DNA of 64,000 nt from assembly GCF_038594605.1 (NCBI RefSeq), contig NZ_JBCFZM010000001.1:558001-622000 (forward strand), in the 5' to 3' direction. Below are positions 1 to 8,118 of the stretch, in pieces. The notes beneath the pieces are model-generated. The model made no database searches. It was given only the letters and a program-made list of their open reading frames with translations, and was not told the DNA's origin. How positions within the stretch are numbered: the stretch's first letter is position 1; every line of letters starts with the position of its first letter. Made by a program: the position numbers and the translations under genes. This DNA comes from Alteriqipengyuania bathyomarina_B (GTDB taxonomy: Bacteria > Pseudomonadota > Alphaproteobacteria > Sphingomonadales > Sphingomonadaceae).

Positions 1-137
1 GGCGACAGGTCCACCGCCCCGCCCTGCGCCAAGGTTTTAGAGCCGACAGGCTGCCCGGTGGTGAGGTACTGTTCGACCACCAGGCGAAAGATGTCGCGCG
101 TACGGTCGGTCAGTTCGGTGAGCGGCGGAGAGGTCAT
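1..137 (-). CDS. hrcA: Heat-inducible transcription repressor HrcA (N-terminal part, cut by window edge)
   Basis: Only the first 45 or so codons are present, reading leftward out of the window. The visible N-terminus (MTSPPLTELTDRTRDIFRLV followed by VEQYLTTGQPVGSKTLAQ) matches the winged-helix start of HrcA, which represses groESL and related chaperone genes by binding the CIRCE inverted repeat. The rph gene lies beyond two small genes on the opposite strand; hrcA near rph-rdgB is a common alphaproteobacterial order and supports the call. No CIRCE element is seen in the short upstream gap. The rest of the protein cannot be judged. Confidence 0.85.
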   Translation of the reverse strand, partial: MTSPPLTELTDRTRDIFRLVVEQYLTTGQPVGSKTLAQGGAVDLS

Positions 138-163
138 AGGGCCAATCTAGGATCGCATCGTAT

Positions 164-673
164 TCATTCGAGCCTGCCATAGGTCTGGCGGTTCTCGTCG
201 CTGCCGACAAGATCGTCTACGGGCAGTTCCTGCCACGCCTTGTACAGCGCCTCGCTATTCTCGGTCAGGCCGGGCTGGCGGCAGCCCATGTACCAGTCGA
301 GCGTGACCGGCTGTTCGCCCGGATCGCGCCAGGTGATCTTCACGCTGGGGGAATCGGTCGCCACCGGCCCATCGCAATTGTCGTACCCGTAGCTGACGGA
401 TTCTTTCGGACGATACGGCGCGAGACGCCGGGCGAACGCCTGGTATTCCGCGTCGCTCGCCATGAAGCTTGCTTCGCCGCGTCGGGCCACGAAGGCCTGA
501 CCCTCGTAGGTGCCGTCGCCTTCGGCGGTGACCGACAGTTCGAAGGACGGGCAGAAACCGAAGCAGGGGGTGACGGTGTAGTCGATCGTGGCGGAGTTAT
601 CCGGCGCGGTCGGCGTGGTCGCGCAGGCGGTTAGCAGGAGAGCGAACGAAGCTATCAATGCAGCACGGACCAT
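164..673 (-). CDS. Small DUF6438-like lipoprotein
   Basis: A 169-residue protein when started at the ATG at 673. That start gives a clean lipoprotein signal (a hydrophobic run ending LLLTAC, lipobox Cys near residue 17); a longer reading adds 31 unlikely residues. After the signal come a CFGFCPSF motif and a GDGTYEG segment, the pattern I associate with DUF6438 proteins, plus two more Cys (NCDGP and MGCRQP) that could form disulfides. It should sit in the periplasm or outer membrane. Its function is unknown. It is on the same strand as hrcA and as the secreted protein upstream of it, but the gaps make a tight operon unlikely. Confidence 0.75.
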   Translation of the reverse strand: MVRAALIASFALLLTACATTPTAPDNSATIDYTVTPCFGFCPSFELSVTAEGDGTYEGQAFVARRGEASFMASDAEYQAFARRLAPYRPKESVSYGYDNCDGPVATDSPSVKITWRDPGEQPVTLDWYMGCRQPGLTENSEALYKAWQELPVDDLVGSDENRQTYGRLE

Positions 674-729
674 GGCGAATGTCTTTCGTAACGGTGATCC
701 TGCTTCCTTGCGGCGAGCCCGCTGGCCAA

Positions 730-768
730 GCGATGAACAGCGGCGATGAACAGCGGCGATGAACACCG
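730..768. repeat. Short tandem repeat, 3 x 13 bp
   Basis: Three consecutive copies of a 13-base unit (gcgatgaacagcg) span this stretch, the third with one mismatch. It lies in the gap between two small secreted-protein genes, overlapping no credible coding start. It is likely slippage-prone. Confidence 0.8.
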
Positions 769-784
769 ACGCTGGCCACGGGCA

Positions 785-1348
785 TCATGGCTTGGTGATG
801 GTGACCTCGCCGAAGGTCATGTAGACGAGCGTCGTCCCCATCGCCCCCCGATAGGCGCCGTTGCTTTCGGAGAGGTAGGCCGCCAGCGCGGTGTAGGCCC
901 ACGCCTCATCCTCGCCGATTTCGACCGGGTTCGTGGTCAAGTCGGCCAGTTCGTGACGCTTTCCATAGTCGAACGCCAGCTGCGCGGCGCGGGCGCTATG
1001 ACCCGGTACCGAGGGATGGTCCCAGCCCCACATGAAGCTGCCGTCGCGCGTGTCGTAGGTGCCGATCACCTGGACCGGCGCGGAGATCAGCCATCGCTTG
1101 CTGTTTTGAAATTCGATCACTCCCTCGTCGAGATCGACGCTCCAGTCCGCCCCGCCCAGGTCCCAGGTCTGGTGATTGGCGGCGGTCAAGGTTTCCAGCC
1201 CGCTCTTGGCACGGGCGAAGGCGATATGCGGGGCTTGGGTCATCCGTTCTTCTGCCACCGACATCCCATCGTCCTGCGACTGAGCGGTGGCTGGCGCAAC
1301 GAGGAATGATGCGGCCAAAATTGCCGACAGATGTCTGAACGTTGCCAT
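785..1348 (-). CDS. Secreted DUF6882-like protein
   Basis: 187 residues. The first 22 residues form a Sec signal peptide (hydrophobic core, then PATAQS cleavage region). The mature part carries the segment FMWGWDHPSVPGHSARAAQ, close to the WxWxWxxPS pattern I recall from DUF6882 proteins; the domain name is from memory and is the weaker part of the call. It is divergent from rph with a 70-base gap that must hold both promoters. No catalytic residues are recognised. It could be a periplasmic binding or structural protein. Confidence 0.65.
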   Translation of the reverse strand: MATFRHLSAILAASFLVAPATAQSQDDGMSVAEERMTQAPHIAFARAKSGLETLTAANHQTWDLGGADWSVDLDEGVIEFQNSKRWLISAPVQVIGTYDTRDGSFMWGWDHPSVPGHSARAAQLAFDYGKRHELADLTTNPVEIGEDEAWAYTALAAYLSESNGAYRGAMGTTLVYMTFGEVTITKP

Positions 1349-1418
1349 CGGCTGCCTTTCACCTTGAACAGAGTTCGCGTTAGCCTATGCAACGCGCCAA
1401 TCCAAAGGAGATTCCCCC

Positions 1419-2132
1419 ATGCGACCTTCAGGCCGTGCGCCCGACCAAATGCGCGCCATTTCCATCGAAACCGGCTACACCAAGCACGCCGAGGGTAGCT
1501 GCCTCATCAGCTTCGGCGACACGCGCGTCCTGTGCACCGCCAGCGTCGAAAACAGCGTGCCGCCGTGGATGCGCGGCAAGGGTGCTGGCTGGGTCACCGG
1601 CGAATACTCGATGCTTCCGCGCGCCACGCACACCCGTGGCAGCCGTGAGGCGGCGCGTGGCAAGCAGTCGGGCAGAACGCAGGAAATTCAGCGGCTTATC
1701 GGGCGCAGCTTGCGCGCGGTCGTAGATATGAAGAAGCTCGGTGAGCGGCAGATCACGCTCGATTGCGATGTCATTCAGGCCGATGGCGGCACTCGGACTG
1801 CGGCGATTTCGGGCGCATGGGTCGCGCTCAAGCTGGCGATCGACGGCCTCAAGAAATCGGGCGCGATCGTCGAGGACCCGATCACGGGCAAGGTCGCCGC
1901 GGTTTCCTGCGGCGTGTTCAAGGGTACGCCGGTGCTCGACCTCGACTACGACGAGGACAGCAATGCCGATGCCGACGCCAACTTCGTCCTGATCGAAGGC
2001 GGCAAGATCGCCGAAGTCCAGGCCACCGCCGAAGGCGCGGCCTATGACGAAGAAGCGCTGCTGCGCCTCCTGCGCCTCGCGCAGATGGGCTGCGGCGAGA
2101 TCTTCAAGGCGCAGGACGCGGCGGTGAAATGA
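1419..2132 (+). CDS. rph: Ribonuclease PH
   Basis: 237 residues, the normal length for this phosphate-dependent 3'-5' exoribonuclease, which trims tRNA 3' ends and releases nucleoside diphosphates. The fold signature is complete: MLPRATHTR (65-73), phosphate-binding R86, and DGGTRTA with T125 and R126. An aaggag Shine-Dalgarno sits a few bases before the ATG. The stop overlaps the rdgB start by four bases (ATGA), so the two are translationally coupled. The order hrcA / rph / rdgB / hemW is widely conserved in alphaproteobacteria. Confidence 0.97.
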   Translation: MRPSGRAPDQMRAISIETGYTKHAEGSCLISFGDTRVLCTASVENSVPPWMRGKGAGWVTGEYSMLPRATHTRGSREAARGKQSGRTQEIQRLIGRSLRAVVDMKKLGERQITLDCDVIQADGGTRTAAISGAWVALKLAIDGLKKSGAIVEDPITGKVAAVSCGVFKGTPVLDLDYDEDSNADADANFVLIEGGKIAEVQATAEGAAYDEEALLRLLRLAQMGCGEIFKAQDAAVK

Positions 2133-2755
2133 CGCGCCGCATCGGTTCGGGCAAGCTCGTCATCGCGACGCATAACGCGGGGAAGCTGAAGGAGATTCAG
2201 GCCTTGCTCGCGTCCTATGGGGTCGAGTGCATATCTGCCGGTGCGCTCGGCCTGCCCGAGCCCGAGGAAACCGGGACCAGTTTCGTCGAGAATGCGCTGC
2301 TCAAGGCGCGTGCCGCGGCGGAAGGTTCGGGCATCGTCAGCCTCGCCGACGACAGCGGGTTGTCGGTCGCCGCGCTCGATGGCCGGCCCGGCGTCTACAC
2401 CGCCGACTGGGCCGAGCGGCAGTGGTTCGAAGGCGAGCCGGGGCGCGACTGGTACATGGCGATGGGCAAGGTCGAAGGCCTGCTCGCCCAGCAGGGGCCG
2501 GACGTGGACCGAAGCGCGGCGTTCCACTGCACTTTGGCGCTCGCCTGGCCTGACGGCGAATATTCGGTCTATGAAGGCACCGCGCCCGGTTCGCTCACCT
2601 GGCCCCCGCGCGGAAAGCTAGGCTTCGGCTACGATCCTTTGTTCGTTCCAGAAGGCCGCGACCGGACTTTCGCCGAGATCGACCCGGAAGAGAAACACGC
2701 CATCAGCCACCGCGCCGATGCCTTCGCGAAGCTCGTGGCGGAGCAGTTCGGCTAG
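2129..2755 (+). CDS. rdgB: dITP/XTP pyrophosphatase (RdgB/HAM1 family)
   Basis: 208 residues. It hydrolyses non-canonical purine triphosphates (dITP, XTP) to monophosphates, keeping them out of DNA and RNA. The family hallmarks are visible: an N-terminal VIATHNAGKLKE substrate loop, SFVENALLKA, LADDSGLSV with the metal-binding acidic pair, GFGYDPLF, and the C-terminal SHR motif (ISHRADA). It starts inside the rph stop codon, which argues for coupled translation. It is followed by a 110-base gap holding two hairpins, then hemW. Confidence 0.97.
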   Translation: MTRRIGSGKLVIATHNAGKLKEIQALLASYGVECISAGALGLPEPEETGTSFVENALLKARAAAEGSGIVSLADDSGLSVAALDGRPGVYTADWAERQWFEGEPGRDWYMAMGKVEGLLAQQGPDVDRSAAFHCTLALAWPDGEYSVYEGTAPGSLTWPPRGKLGFGYDPLFVPEGRDRTFAEIDPEEKHAISHRADAFAKLVAEQFG

Positions 2756-2768
2756 TCAACGAGCGCGA

Positions 2769-2840
2769 GTCCCTGCGAAAGCAGGGACGTGTCTCCGATC
2801 AAATCCCCTCCCCCGATCGAGACCCCAGCTTTCGCTGGGG
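2769..2840. repeat. Pair of palindromic hairpins (REP-like) between rdgB and hemW
   Basis: Two perfect stem-loops lie about 34 bases apart: arms gtccctgc / gcagggac at 2769-2788 with a gaaa loop, and ccccagc / gctgggg at 2823-2840 with a tttc loop. Neither is followed by a T-run, so they do not look like intrinsic terminators. Paired hairpins of this kind around GAAA/TTTC loops are typical of dispersed extragenic palindromes in sphingomonads. Confidence 0.7.
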
Positions 2841-2865
2841 ATCATACAAGTGCTACATTGCCACC

Positions 2866-4029
2866 ATGCCCGCCGCAGACGATCTTGCGCTCTATATCCA
2901 CTGGCCCTTCTGCCTGAAGAAGTGCCCCTATTGCGACTTCAACAGCCATGTTCGCGAGAATGTGGATGCCGAGGCGTGGCAGGCTGCGCTGCTGGCCGAC
3001 ATGCGCCATGAGCACGCGCTGACGCGTGACAAGCGCGTCGGGTCGATTTTCTTCGGCGGCGGTACGCCCTCACTTATGCCGCCCGCGCTGACGGGTGCAC
3101 TGATCGAGGAGGCGCAGCGCCTGTGGGGCTTCGCGCCCGATGCCGAGATCACTCTGGAGGCCAATCCGACCTCCTACGAAGCTACCAAGTTCGCGGATTT
3201 CCGCGCCGCCGGGGTCAACCGCGTGTCGCTCGGCGTGCAGTCGCTGGAGGACGAGGCGCTGGCCTTCCTGGGGCGCGAGCATAGCGCCACCGAGGCGCTC
3301 GCGGCGGTCGAAAGCGCGCAAGGCCTGTTCGGGCGCGTGACCTTCGATCTGATCTACGCCCTACCCGGCCAGAGCGCCGCGGCTTGGGAAGCGCAGCTTG
3401 CGCGGGCGCTCGCTTTCGGGACCGAGCACCTCTCGCTCTACCAGCTCACCATAGAGCCCGGCACGGGGTTCGCCGGAGCGGTGTCGCGCGGCCGTTTCGA
3501 GCCGATGGATGCGGACGAAGCCGCCGATCTCTTCGTGCAGACGCAGGCGCAGACGGCGGCTGCGGGGCTGCCTGCCTACGAGATCAGCAACCACGCGCAC
3601 AAAGGTGCACAAAGCCACCACAACCTCACCTACTGGCGGTACCGCGACTATGTCGGCATCGGTCCGGGTGCACACGGGCGGCGAGGCGGGATGGCGACCA
3701 TCCGCCACAAGAAACCCGAGGCGTTTCTGCGCCGCGTCGGTGAGAACGGGCACGGCATTTCGGAAGAGCGTGCACTCGCGCGCGACGAACTGTTGAGCGA
3801 GGCGCTGCTGATGGGCTTGCGGCTTGCCGAGGGGGTCGACCTCGCCGCGCTCGCCACGCGCTTCGGCGCCGAAGCCGATGCGCTGATCGACGCCAAGCGG
3901 GCCGAGTTCTATGCCGGGCTTGGCTTCGTGACCCGCGAGGGCGAGCGGCTGACGGTGACACCGCAAGGCATGCCGCTGCTCGATGCGCTGCTGGCCGAAT
4001 TGGTCTCGGCAGATCTTTGCGCGGCATGA
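2866..4029 (+). CDS. hemW: Radical SAM heme chaperone HemW
   Basis: 387 residues. The radical-SAM cluster motif CxxxCxxC is C16-C20-C23 (PFCLKKCPYCDF), followed by FFGGGTPSL, typical of the HemN/HemW family. HemW binds heme and a 4Fe-4S cluster and is thought to deliver heme to respiratory proteins. The length and the lack of the longer HemN N-terminus favour HemW over the anaerobic coproporphyrinogen oxidase HemN. There is no clear Shine-Dalgarno before the ATG. The stop overlaps the xerC start (ATGA), so xerC is probably coupled to it. Confidence 0.93.
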   Translation: MPAADDLALYIHWPFCLKKCPYCDFNSHVRENVDAEAWQAALLADMRHEHALTRDKRVGSIFFGGGTPSLMPPALTGALIEEAQRLWGFAPDAEITLEANPTSYEATKFADFRAAGVNRVSLGVQSLEDEALAFLGREHSATEALAAVESAQGLFGRVTFDLIYALPGQSAAAWEAQLARALAFGTEHLSLYQLTIEPGTGFAGAVSRGRFEPMDADEAADLFVQTQAQTAAAGLPAYEISNHAHKGAQSHHNLTYWRYRDYVGIGPGAHGRRGGMATIRHKKPEAFLRRVGENGHGISEERALARDELLSEALLMGLRLAEGVDLAALATRFGAEADALIDAKRAEFYAGLGFVTREGERLTVTPQGMPLLDALLAELVSADLCAA

Positions 4030-4934
4030 GCCCGCACCGCGAACAGGGCGTTCTCTCCCGCTGGGAAAGCCACCTCGCGGATGAGCGCCGGCTCTCGCCC
4101 CATACGGTGCGCGCCTATGTGCGGGCCGCCGAACGGCTGCTGGAGGCAACCGGAGATAGCGACTTCGCATCGCTCGCCCAGCTCGAGGCCCCTGCCCTGC
4201 GCGCCCAGCTCGCCCGCCGCCGCGCCGATGGCGTGTCCAATCGCTCCGCCGCGCGCGAGCTTTCCTCGCTGCGCGCCTTCCTCTCTTTCGCGCGGGCCGA
4301 GGCGGGGGTGAGCGATGCGCAGGCGCCGCGTTTGCGCGGGCCGAGGATCAAGCGCACCCTCCCCCGCCCCGTCACGCCCGACGAGGCGGTCCATATGGCG
4401 CAGGCCATCGGCGAACGGCGGCGCGAGGAATGGACGGGCCTGCGCGACCGCGCGGTGCTGCTGCTGCTCTACGGCGCGGGGATGCGCCTGGGCGAAGCGC
4501 TCTCGCTGACGGGCGAGCATGCGACACCAGGCGAGACGATCCGCGTCACCGGCAAGGGCGGCAAGACGCGCGTGGTGCCGATCCTGCCGGCGATCCGCAC
4601 GGCCATCGCAGCCTATGTCTCCGCCTGCCCGCACGATCTTGCGCCGGACAAGCCGCTGTTCCGGGGTTCGCGAGGCGGGCCGCTTTCGCCGGGTCTGGTG
4701 CAAAAGGCGGTCGCCGAGGTGCGCGCAGAGATTGGCCTGCCCGCCAGCGCAACGCCGCACGCCATGCGCCATTCCTTCGCCTCGCACTTGCTGGGCGCGG
4801 GCGCGGATCTCCGCAGCCTGCAGGAACTGCTCGGCCATGCGAGCCTTGGCTCGACGCAGATCTATACCGAGGTCGATGCGGCGCGCCTGCTCGACACCTA
4901 TCGCAGCGCGCATCCACGGGAGAGGGACGGTTAG
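4026..4934 (+). CDS. xerC: Tyrosine site-specific recombinase XerC
   Basis: 302 residues from the ATG at 4026, which overlaps the hemW stop; a TTG nine bases upstream is possible but less likely. N-terminal SAM-like DNA-binding domain (roughly 1-90, with LSPHTVRAYVRAAERLL), then the catalytic domain. The active-site set is complete: Arg in GAGMRLGEAL, Lys in TGKGGKTRVV, His-Arg in HAMRHSFASHLL, His in LLGHASL, and the Tyr nucleophile in TQIYTEV. With XerD it resolves chromosome dimers at dif. The housekeeping context and normal length argue against a phage or integron integrase. The 3' end overlaps the converging dedA gene by four bases. Confidence 0.92.
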   Translation: MSPHREQGVLSRWESHLADERRLSPHTVRAYVRAAERLLEATGDSDFASLAQLEAPALRAQLARRRADGVSNRSAARELSSLRAFLSFARAEAGVSDAQAPRLRGPRIKRTLPRPVTPDEAVHMAQAIGERRREEWTGLRDRAVLLLLYGAGMRLGEALSLTGEHATPGETIRVTGKGGKTRVVPILPAIRTAIAAYVSACPHDLAPDKPLFRGSRGGPLSPGLVQKAVAEVRAEIGLPASATPHAMRHSFASHLLGAGADLRSLQELLGHASLGSTQIYTEVDAARLLDTYRSAHPRERDG

Positions 4935-5536
4935 CGCTCGGCGCGCGGCTTCCAGCTGTACAACCGCCAGCCATAGCCGGCCGCCGCCAGCACCAGCGAT
5001 CCGATCAGGACCCATCCGACCAGATCCTGCACATTGGAAAACGTACCGACCAGCCATTGCGCGCCGAGAATCAGGAGCACGTTCCAGATCGCCGCGCCCG
5101 CGGTGGTGAAGATCAGGAATTTCCACACATTCATGTGCGCAAGCCCGGCGGGCAGCGAGATCATCGTCCGCATCACCGGGAAGAAGCGCAGGAAGAAAAC
5201 CGCCCACTGGCCGTGTTTCTGGAAGAACTCAGAGGCGCGCTCGATGTCTTCCCATTCGAGCGTGAGCCAGCGCCCCCACTTGTCGATAAAGGGGCCGAGC
5301 CGTTCGTATCCGACCCGGTTGCCGAACCAGAACCACGCGTAGTTGCCTGCGACGGTTCCGATCGTGCCGAAAATCAGCAGCGGCCAGAAGCTCATCCGGT
5401 CATTGATCACTGCGAGCGCCCCTGCCCCCATGATCGCCTCGGATGGCAGCGGAGGAAAGATGTTTTCCAGCGCCATCAGGATTGCGATGCCCAGATAACC
5501 GAGCCGCTCGATGATGCCGACAATCACTTCGTCCAT
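4931..5536 (-). CDS. DedA family membrane protein (VTT domain)
   Basis: 201 residues from the ATG at 5536; another in-frame ATG lies five codons upstream. It has several transmembrane segments and the DedA signatures: E-N-x-F-P-P-L-P-S-E near the N-terminus, GNYAWFWFGNRVGYE, and FLRFFPVMRTMISLPAG with the functional Arg and the G/P-rich re-entrant loop. DedA proteins are inner-membrane proteins linked to polyprenyl-phosphate or phospholipid translocation and envelope integrity. It converges on xerC and is transcribed alone. The exact substrate is unknown. Confidence 0.9.
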   Translation of the reverse strand: MDEVIVGIIERLGYLGIAILMALENIFPPLPSEAIMGAGALAVINDRMSFWPLLIFGTIGTVAGNYAWFWFGNRVGYERLGPFIDKWGRWLTLEWEDIERASEFFQKHGQWAVFFLRFFPVMRTMISLPAGLAHMNVWKFLIFTTAGAAIWNVLLILGAQWLVGTFSNVQDLVGWVLIGSLVLAAAGYGWRLYSWKPRAER

Positions 5537-5753
5537 GGCGGTCCAATGCACGGGGCGAATTATCGGGGCCGGGAAAGTTGCGAAGGGTCACGCGGGCATC
5601 CGCTCAACCGTGCTGCAAACTCATTTCACCGATGAATAAGAACGCTTCATCGCTCGTTCAGATCGTTTCATCGATAGGGATGCACGGTTGGTCGCTGTAG
5701 CGACCCGGCCAATGGAGGCCGCGCTTCCGCCCAGCCGACGAGGAGAAAGAGGC

Positions 5754-6494
5754 ATGGCCGGGTTTATCGAGAGCAATCGTTTCGTGGTGTTGGGTTCGGT
5801 CGCAATCGTGATGCTTGGCCTAATGGGCAGCGGTTTCCTCCTCGGCGATGGTCTGCGCCGCGCCAAGGAAGCCGACCGCGAGGTCACCGTGAAAGGCGTG
5901 TCGGAACGCGACGTCACCGCCGATATCGCGACCTGGTCGATCCGCTTTTCCGACACCGGCAATGATCTCGCGAGCGTCCAGAATTCGGTCGACCAGCAGG
6001 CGCAGGCGGTGCGCAAGTTCTTCACCGAGGCGGGCTTCAAACCGGCTGACTATACCGACAGCGACATCTCGCTGATGCGCGACCAGCCGCGCGACGCCTA
6101 TGGCAATCCGCTGCCCGAAAACCTGACCGTCTCGCGCACCATCCAGCTGCGCACCAACGACGTCATGAAGGCGCGCGAGGCCTATGCGAAGCAGGCCGAT
6201 CTGCTACGCGCGGGTGTCGAGATGGGTGGCGGCTCGGTCAACTACACCTTCACCGGCCTGAACGAGCTGAAGCCCGATATGATCGCGGAGGCGAACCGCA
6301 GCGCCCGCGAGAGCGCGCAGCAATTCGCCAACGACAGCGGTGCCTCGGTGGGCAAGATCAAAACCGCCAGCCAGGGCTATTTCTCGATCAGCGCGCGCGA
6401 CGGGGTGGAGTGCGAATATTGCGACAGCAGCGGGGCGAACACACCGTTCCAGAAGGTCCGCGTAGTGACGACCGTGGCGTATGAGCTGAACTAA
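5754..6494 (+). CDS. SIMPL domain (DUF541) periplasmic protein, membrane-anchored
   Basis: 246 residues from the ATG at 5754, which has a strong gaggagaaagagg site; the 22 codons upstream look non-coding. One N-terminal transmembrane anchor (about 10-30) is followed by the SIMPL/DUF541 fold: EVTVKGVSERDVTADIATW, SDISLMRDQ, and a C-terminal segment ending VRVVTTVAYELN. Two close Cys (CEYCDSS) sit near the end. The E. coli relative YggE is linked to oxidative stress. A single gene between the dedA and gshB genes, with its own 200-base upstream region. Confidence 0.85.
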   Translation: MAGFIESNRFVVLGSVAIVMLGLMGSGFLLGDGLRRAKEADREVTVKGVSERDVTADIATWSIRFSDTGNDLASVQNSVDQQAQAVRKFFTEAGFKPADYTDSDISLMRDQPRDAYGNPLPENLTVSRTIQLRTNDVMKAREAYAKQADLLRAGVEMGGGSVNYTFTGLNELKPDMIAEANRSARESAQQFANDSGASVGKIKTASQGYFSISARDGVECEYCDSSGANTPFQKVRVVTTVAYELN

Positions 6495-6498
6495 ATCT

Positions 6499-6518
6499 CC
6501 TCCCCCTTGAGGGGGAGG
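6499..6518. repeat. Perfect hairpin after the SIMPL gene
   Basis: An 8-bp perfect stem, cctccccc / gggggagg with a ttga loop, lies just after the SIMPL stop. The 3' side is G-rich with no T-run, so it is better read as a dispersed palindrome than an intrinsic terminator, though it may still protect the mRNA 3' end. Confidence 0.6.
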
Positions 6519-6567
6519 TTGGGTGGGTGGGTACTACGGCTGATGGCTGGGAGCCCCCTCCCCCTCA

Positions 6568-6656
6568 TCGTCATCCCGGGCTTGACCCGGGATAGGGCTT
6601 CTTCTTGCGACAGGCCCCGAAGAAAGCCCTGCCCCGGATCAAGTCCGGGGCGACGA
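6568..6656. repeat. Interspersed palindromic repeat between the SIMPL gene and gshB
   Basis: An imperfect inverted repeat of about 89 bases. The outer arms are tcgtc / gacga; within them lie cccgggcttgacccggg on the left and ccccggatcaagtccgggg on the right, each itself palindromic, with gggcttctt / aagaaagccc inside. It sits between converging genes (SIMPL and gshB), a usual site for REP-type elements. Confidence 0.75.
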
Positions 6657-6676
6657 ATAAAAGGGGGCGAGCGAGA

Positions 6677-7657
6677 CTAGCCCTTCGCCATGGCCGCGTG
6701 CCGCCGCTCGGTCGCATCCCACAGTGCGCCCGCCGTGTCGGTGCCGTTGAAGCGGTCGATTGCGACGATGCCGGTGGGCGAGGTGACGTTGATCTCGGTC
6801 AGCCACTCGCCGCCGATGACGTCGATCCCGACGAACACCAGGCCGCGGCGCTTCAGCTCGGGGCCCATCGCGGCGCAGATCTCTTCCTCGCGGTCGGTCA
6901 GCCCAGCCGCCTCGGCCGAGCCGCCCTGCGCGAGGTTGCTGCGGAATTCGCCCTCCCCCGGCTTGCGGTTGATCGCGCCTGCGACTTCGCCGTCGACCAG
7001 CACGATCCGCTTGTCGCCCTCGCTCACGGTGGGCAGGAAAGCCTGCACCATGTGCGCCTCGGGCCATTGCCTGTCGAACACCTCGGACAGCGCCGAGAGG
7101 TTCGTGCCTTCCCGATCGATCTTGAAGATCGCCTTGCCACCATTGCCGTGCAGCGGTTTCACCACGACCGTGCCGTGCTTCTGCTGGAAGGCCTGGATAT
7201 CGGCCAGCCTGCGCGCGATCAGCGTGGGCGGCATGAAGCGCGCATAATCGAGCACGAACATCTTCTCGGGCGCGTTCACGACCTCGCGCGGGTCGTTGAC
7301 CACCAGCGTGGTGCCCTTCAACCGGTCGAGCAGGAAGGCGGCGGTGATGTAGCCCAGGTCGAACGGCGGGTCCTGCCGCAGCCAGACGACGTCGATATCC
7401 TTCGCAAGGTCGATCACGCGGCGCTCGCCCGTCCATTCGAAGTGGTCGCCTTCCTTGCGGCGCACCTTCACCGGCCGCGCAAAGGCGGTGATCCTGCCTG
7501 CCGGGCTGCCGTCGCTTTCCCAAGCAAGGCTCTGGACGTCGTAGTGCCAGACCTCGTGCCCGCGCTCCTGCGCCGAAAGCATCAGCGCGAAGCTGGAATC
7601 GCCCGCGATTTTGACGCTCTCGATCGGGTCCATCTGGAAGGCGGTTTTCAGGGACAT
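6677..7657 (-). CDS. gshB: Glutathione synthetase
   Basis: 326 residues from the ATG at 7657, which has a gagg site eight bases upstream; a start five codons earlier is possible. It ligates glycine to gamma-glutamylcysteine with ATP in the cytoplasm. ATP-grasp family: N-terminal substrate domain (IVWLRQDPPFD-like segment VVWLRQDPPFDLGY), central VVKPLHGNGGKAIF nucleotide loop, and C-terminal FVGIDVIGGEWLTEINVTSP with the metal ligands. Normal length for bacterial GshB. Upstream lie a dispersed palindrome and yraN on the same strand. Confidence 0.96.
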   Translation of the reverse strand: MSLKTAFQMDPIESVKIAGDSSFALMLSAQERGHEVWHYDVQSLAWESDGSPAGRITAFARPVKVRRKEGDHFEWTGERRVIDLAKDIDVVWLRQDPPFDLGYITAAFLLDRLKGTTLVVNDPREVVNAPEKMFVLDYARFMPPTLIARRLADIQAFQQKHGTVVVKPLHGNGGKAIFKIDREGTNLSALSEVFDRQWPEAHMVQAFLPTVSEGDKRIVLVDGEVAGAINRKPGEGEFRSNLAQGGSAEAAGLTDREEEICAAMGPELKRRGLVFVGIDVIGGEWLTEINVTSPTGIVAIDRFNGTDTAGALWDATERRHAAMAKG

Positions 7658-7666
7658 TTCTAACCT

Positions 7667-7752
7667 CGTCATTGCGAGCGTAGCGAAGCAATCCAGGGCG
7701 GATGCGCGCTACGCTCTGGATTGCTTCGTCGCATTCGCTCCTCGCAATGACG
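7667..7752. repeat. Interspersed inverted repeat between yraN and gshB
   Basis: Left arm cgtcattgcgagcgtagcg and right arm cgcattcgctcctcgcaatg then acg face each other around agcaatccag / ctggattgct. This long inverted repeat belongs to a family often seen scattered through alphaproteobacterial intergenic DNA (from memory). It lies ten bases upstream of the gshB start, so the gshB promoter must be in it or beyond it. Confidence 0.8.
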
Positions 7753-7761
7753 AAGAGCGCG

Positions 7762-8118
7762 CTAAGGCATCCAGGCGTTGGCGATGTGGCGAGGGGGAGC
7801 GCCCGGTGCAAGCAGGATCACGTCGATCCGTATGTCCTCTCCACCGGTCGCATATTCATGCGCGACCGCGCCCACCGCCGCCGCGACTCGCGCGAGCCGC
7901 CGTTCGTCGATTGCGAGGTCGAGATCGGGCACGCTGCGCCGCCATTTGACCTCGACGAAGGCAATCAGGTTTTCGCGCCGCGCGACCAGGTCGATTTCGC
8001 CGAGCGACGTCTTGCGGCGGCGGTCGATAATCTCCCAGCCCTGTTCCTTAAGCCAGCGCGCGGCTTCCTCTTCGCCGCCGCGGCCCGCCTTCTCGGCACG
8101 TTCGCGCTTTGCGCTCAT
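7762..8118 (-). CDS. yraN: YraN family (UPF0102) nuclease-like protein
   Basis: 118 residues from the ATG at 8118, which overlaps the rsmI stop (TAATG). The core matches UPF0102: GEEEAARWLKEQGWEI, RRRKTSLGEIDLVARR and FVEVKWRRS. The D-(x)n-E-x-K pattern in LGEIDLV...FVEVKWR is that of a restriction-endonuclease-like fold. Its physiological role is not settled. Coupling to rsmI is common in proteobacteria. A longer reading frame extends upstream into rsmI but is not credible. Confidence 0.93.
   Translation of the reverse strand: MSAKRERAEKAGRGGEEEAARWLKEQGWEIIDRRRKTSLGEIDLVARRENLIAFVEVKWRRSVPDLDLAIDERRLARVAAAVGAVAHEYATGGEDIRIDVILLAPGAPPRHIANAWMP

Noticed and set aside
4026..4934. Tyrosine recombinase as a sign of an integrated phage or island
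   Set aside because: Length, motifs and coupling to hemW fit chromosomal XerC; no attachment repeats or phage genes are near.
6605..7663. Long plus-strand frame opposite gshB
   Set aside because: It mirrors gshB codon structure, has no ribosome site and no recognisable domain.
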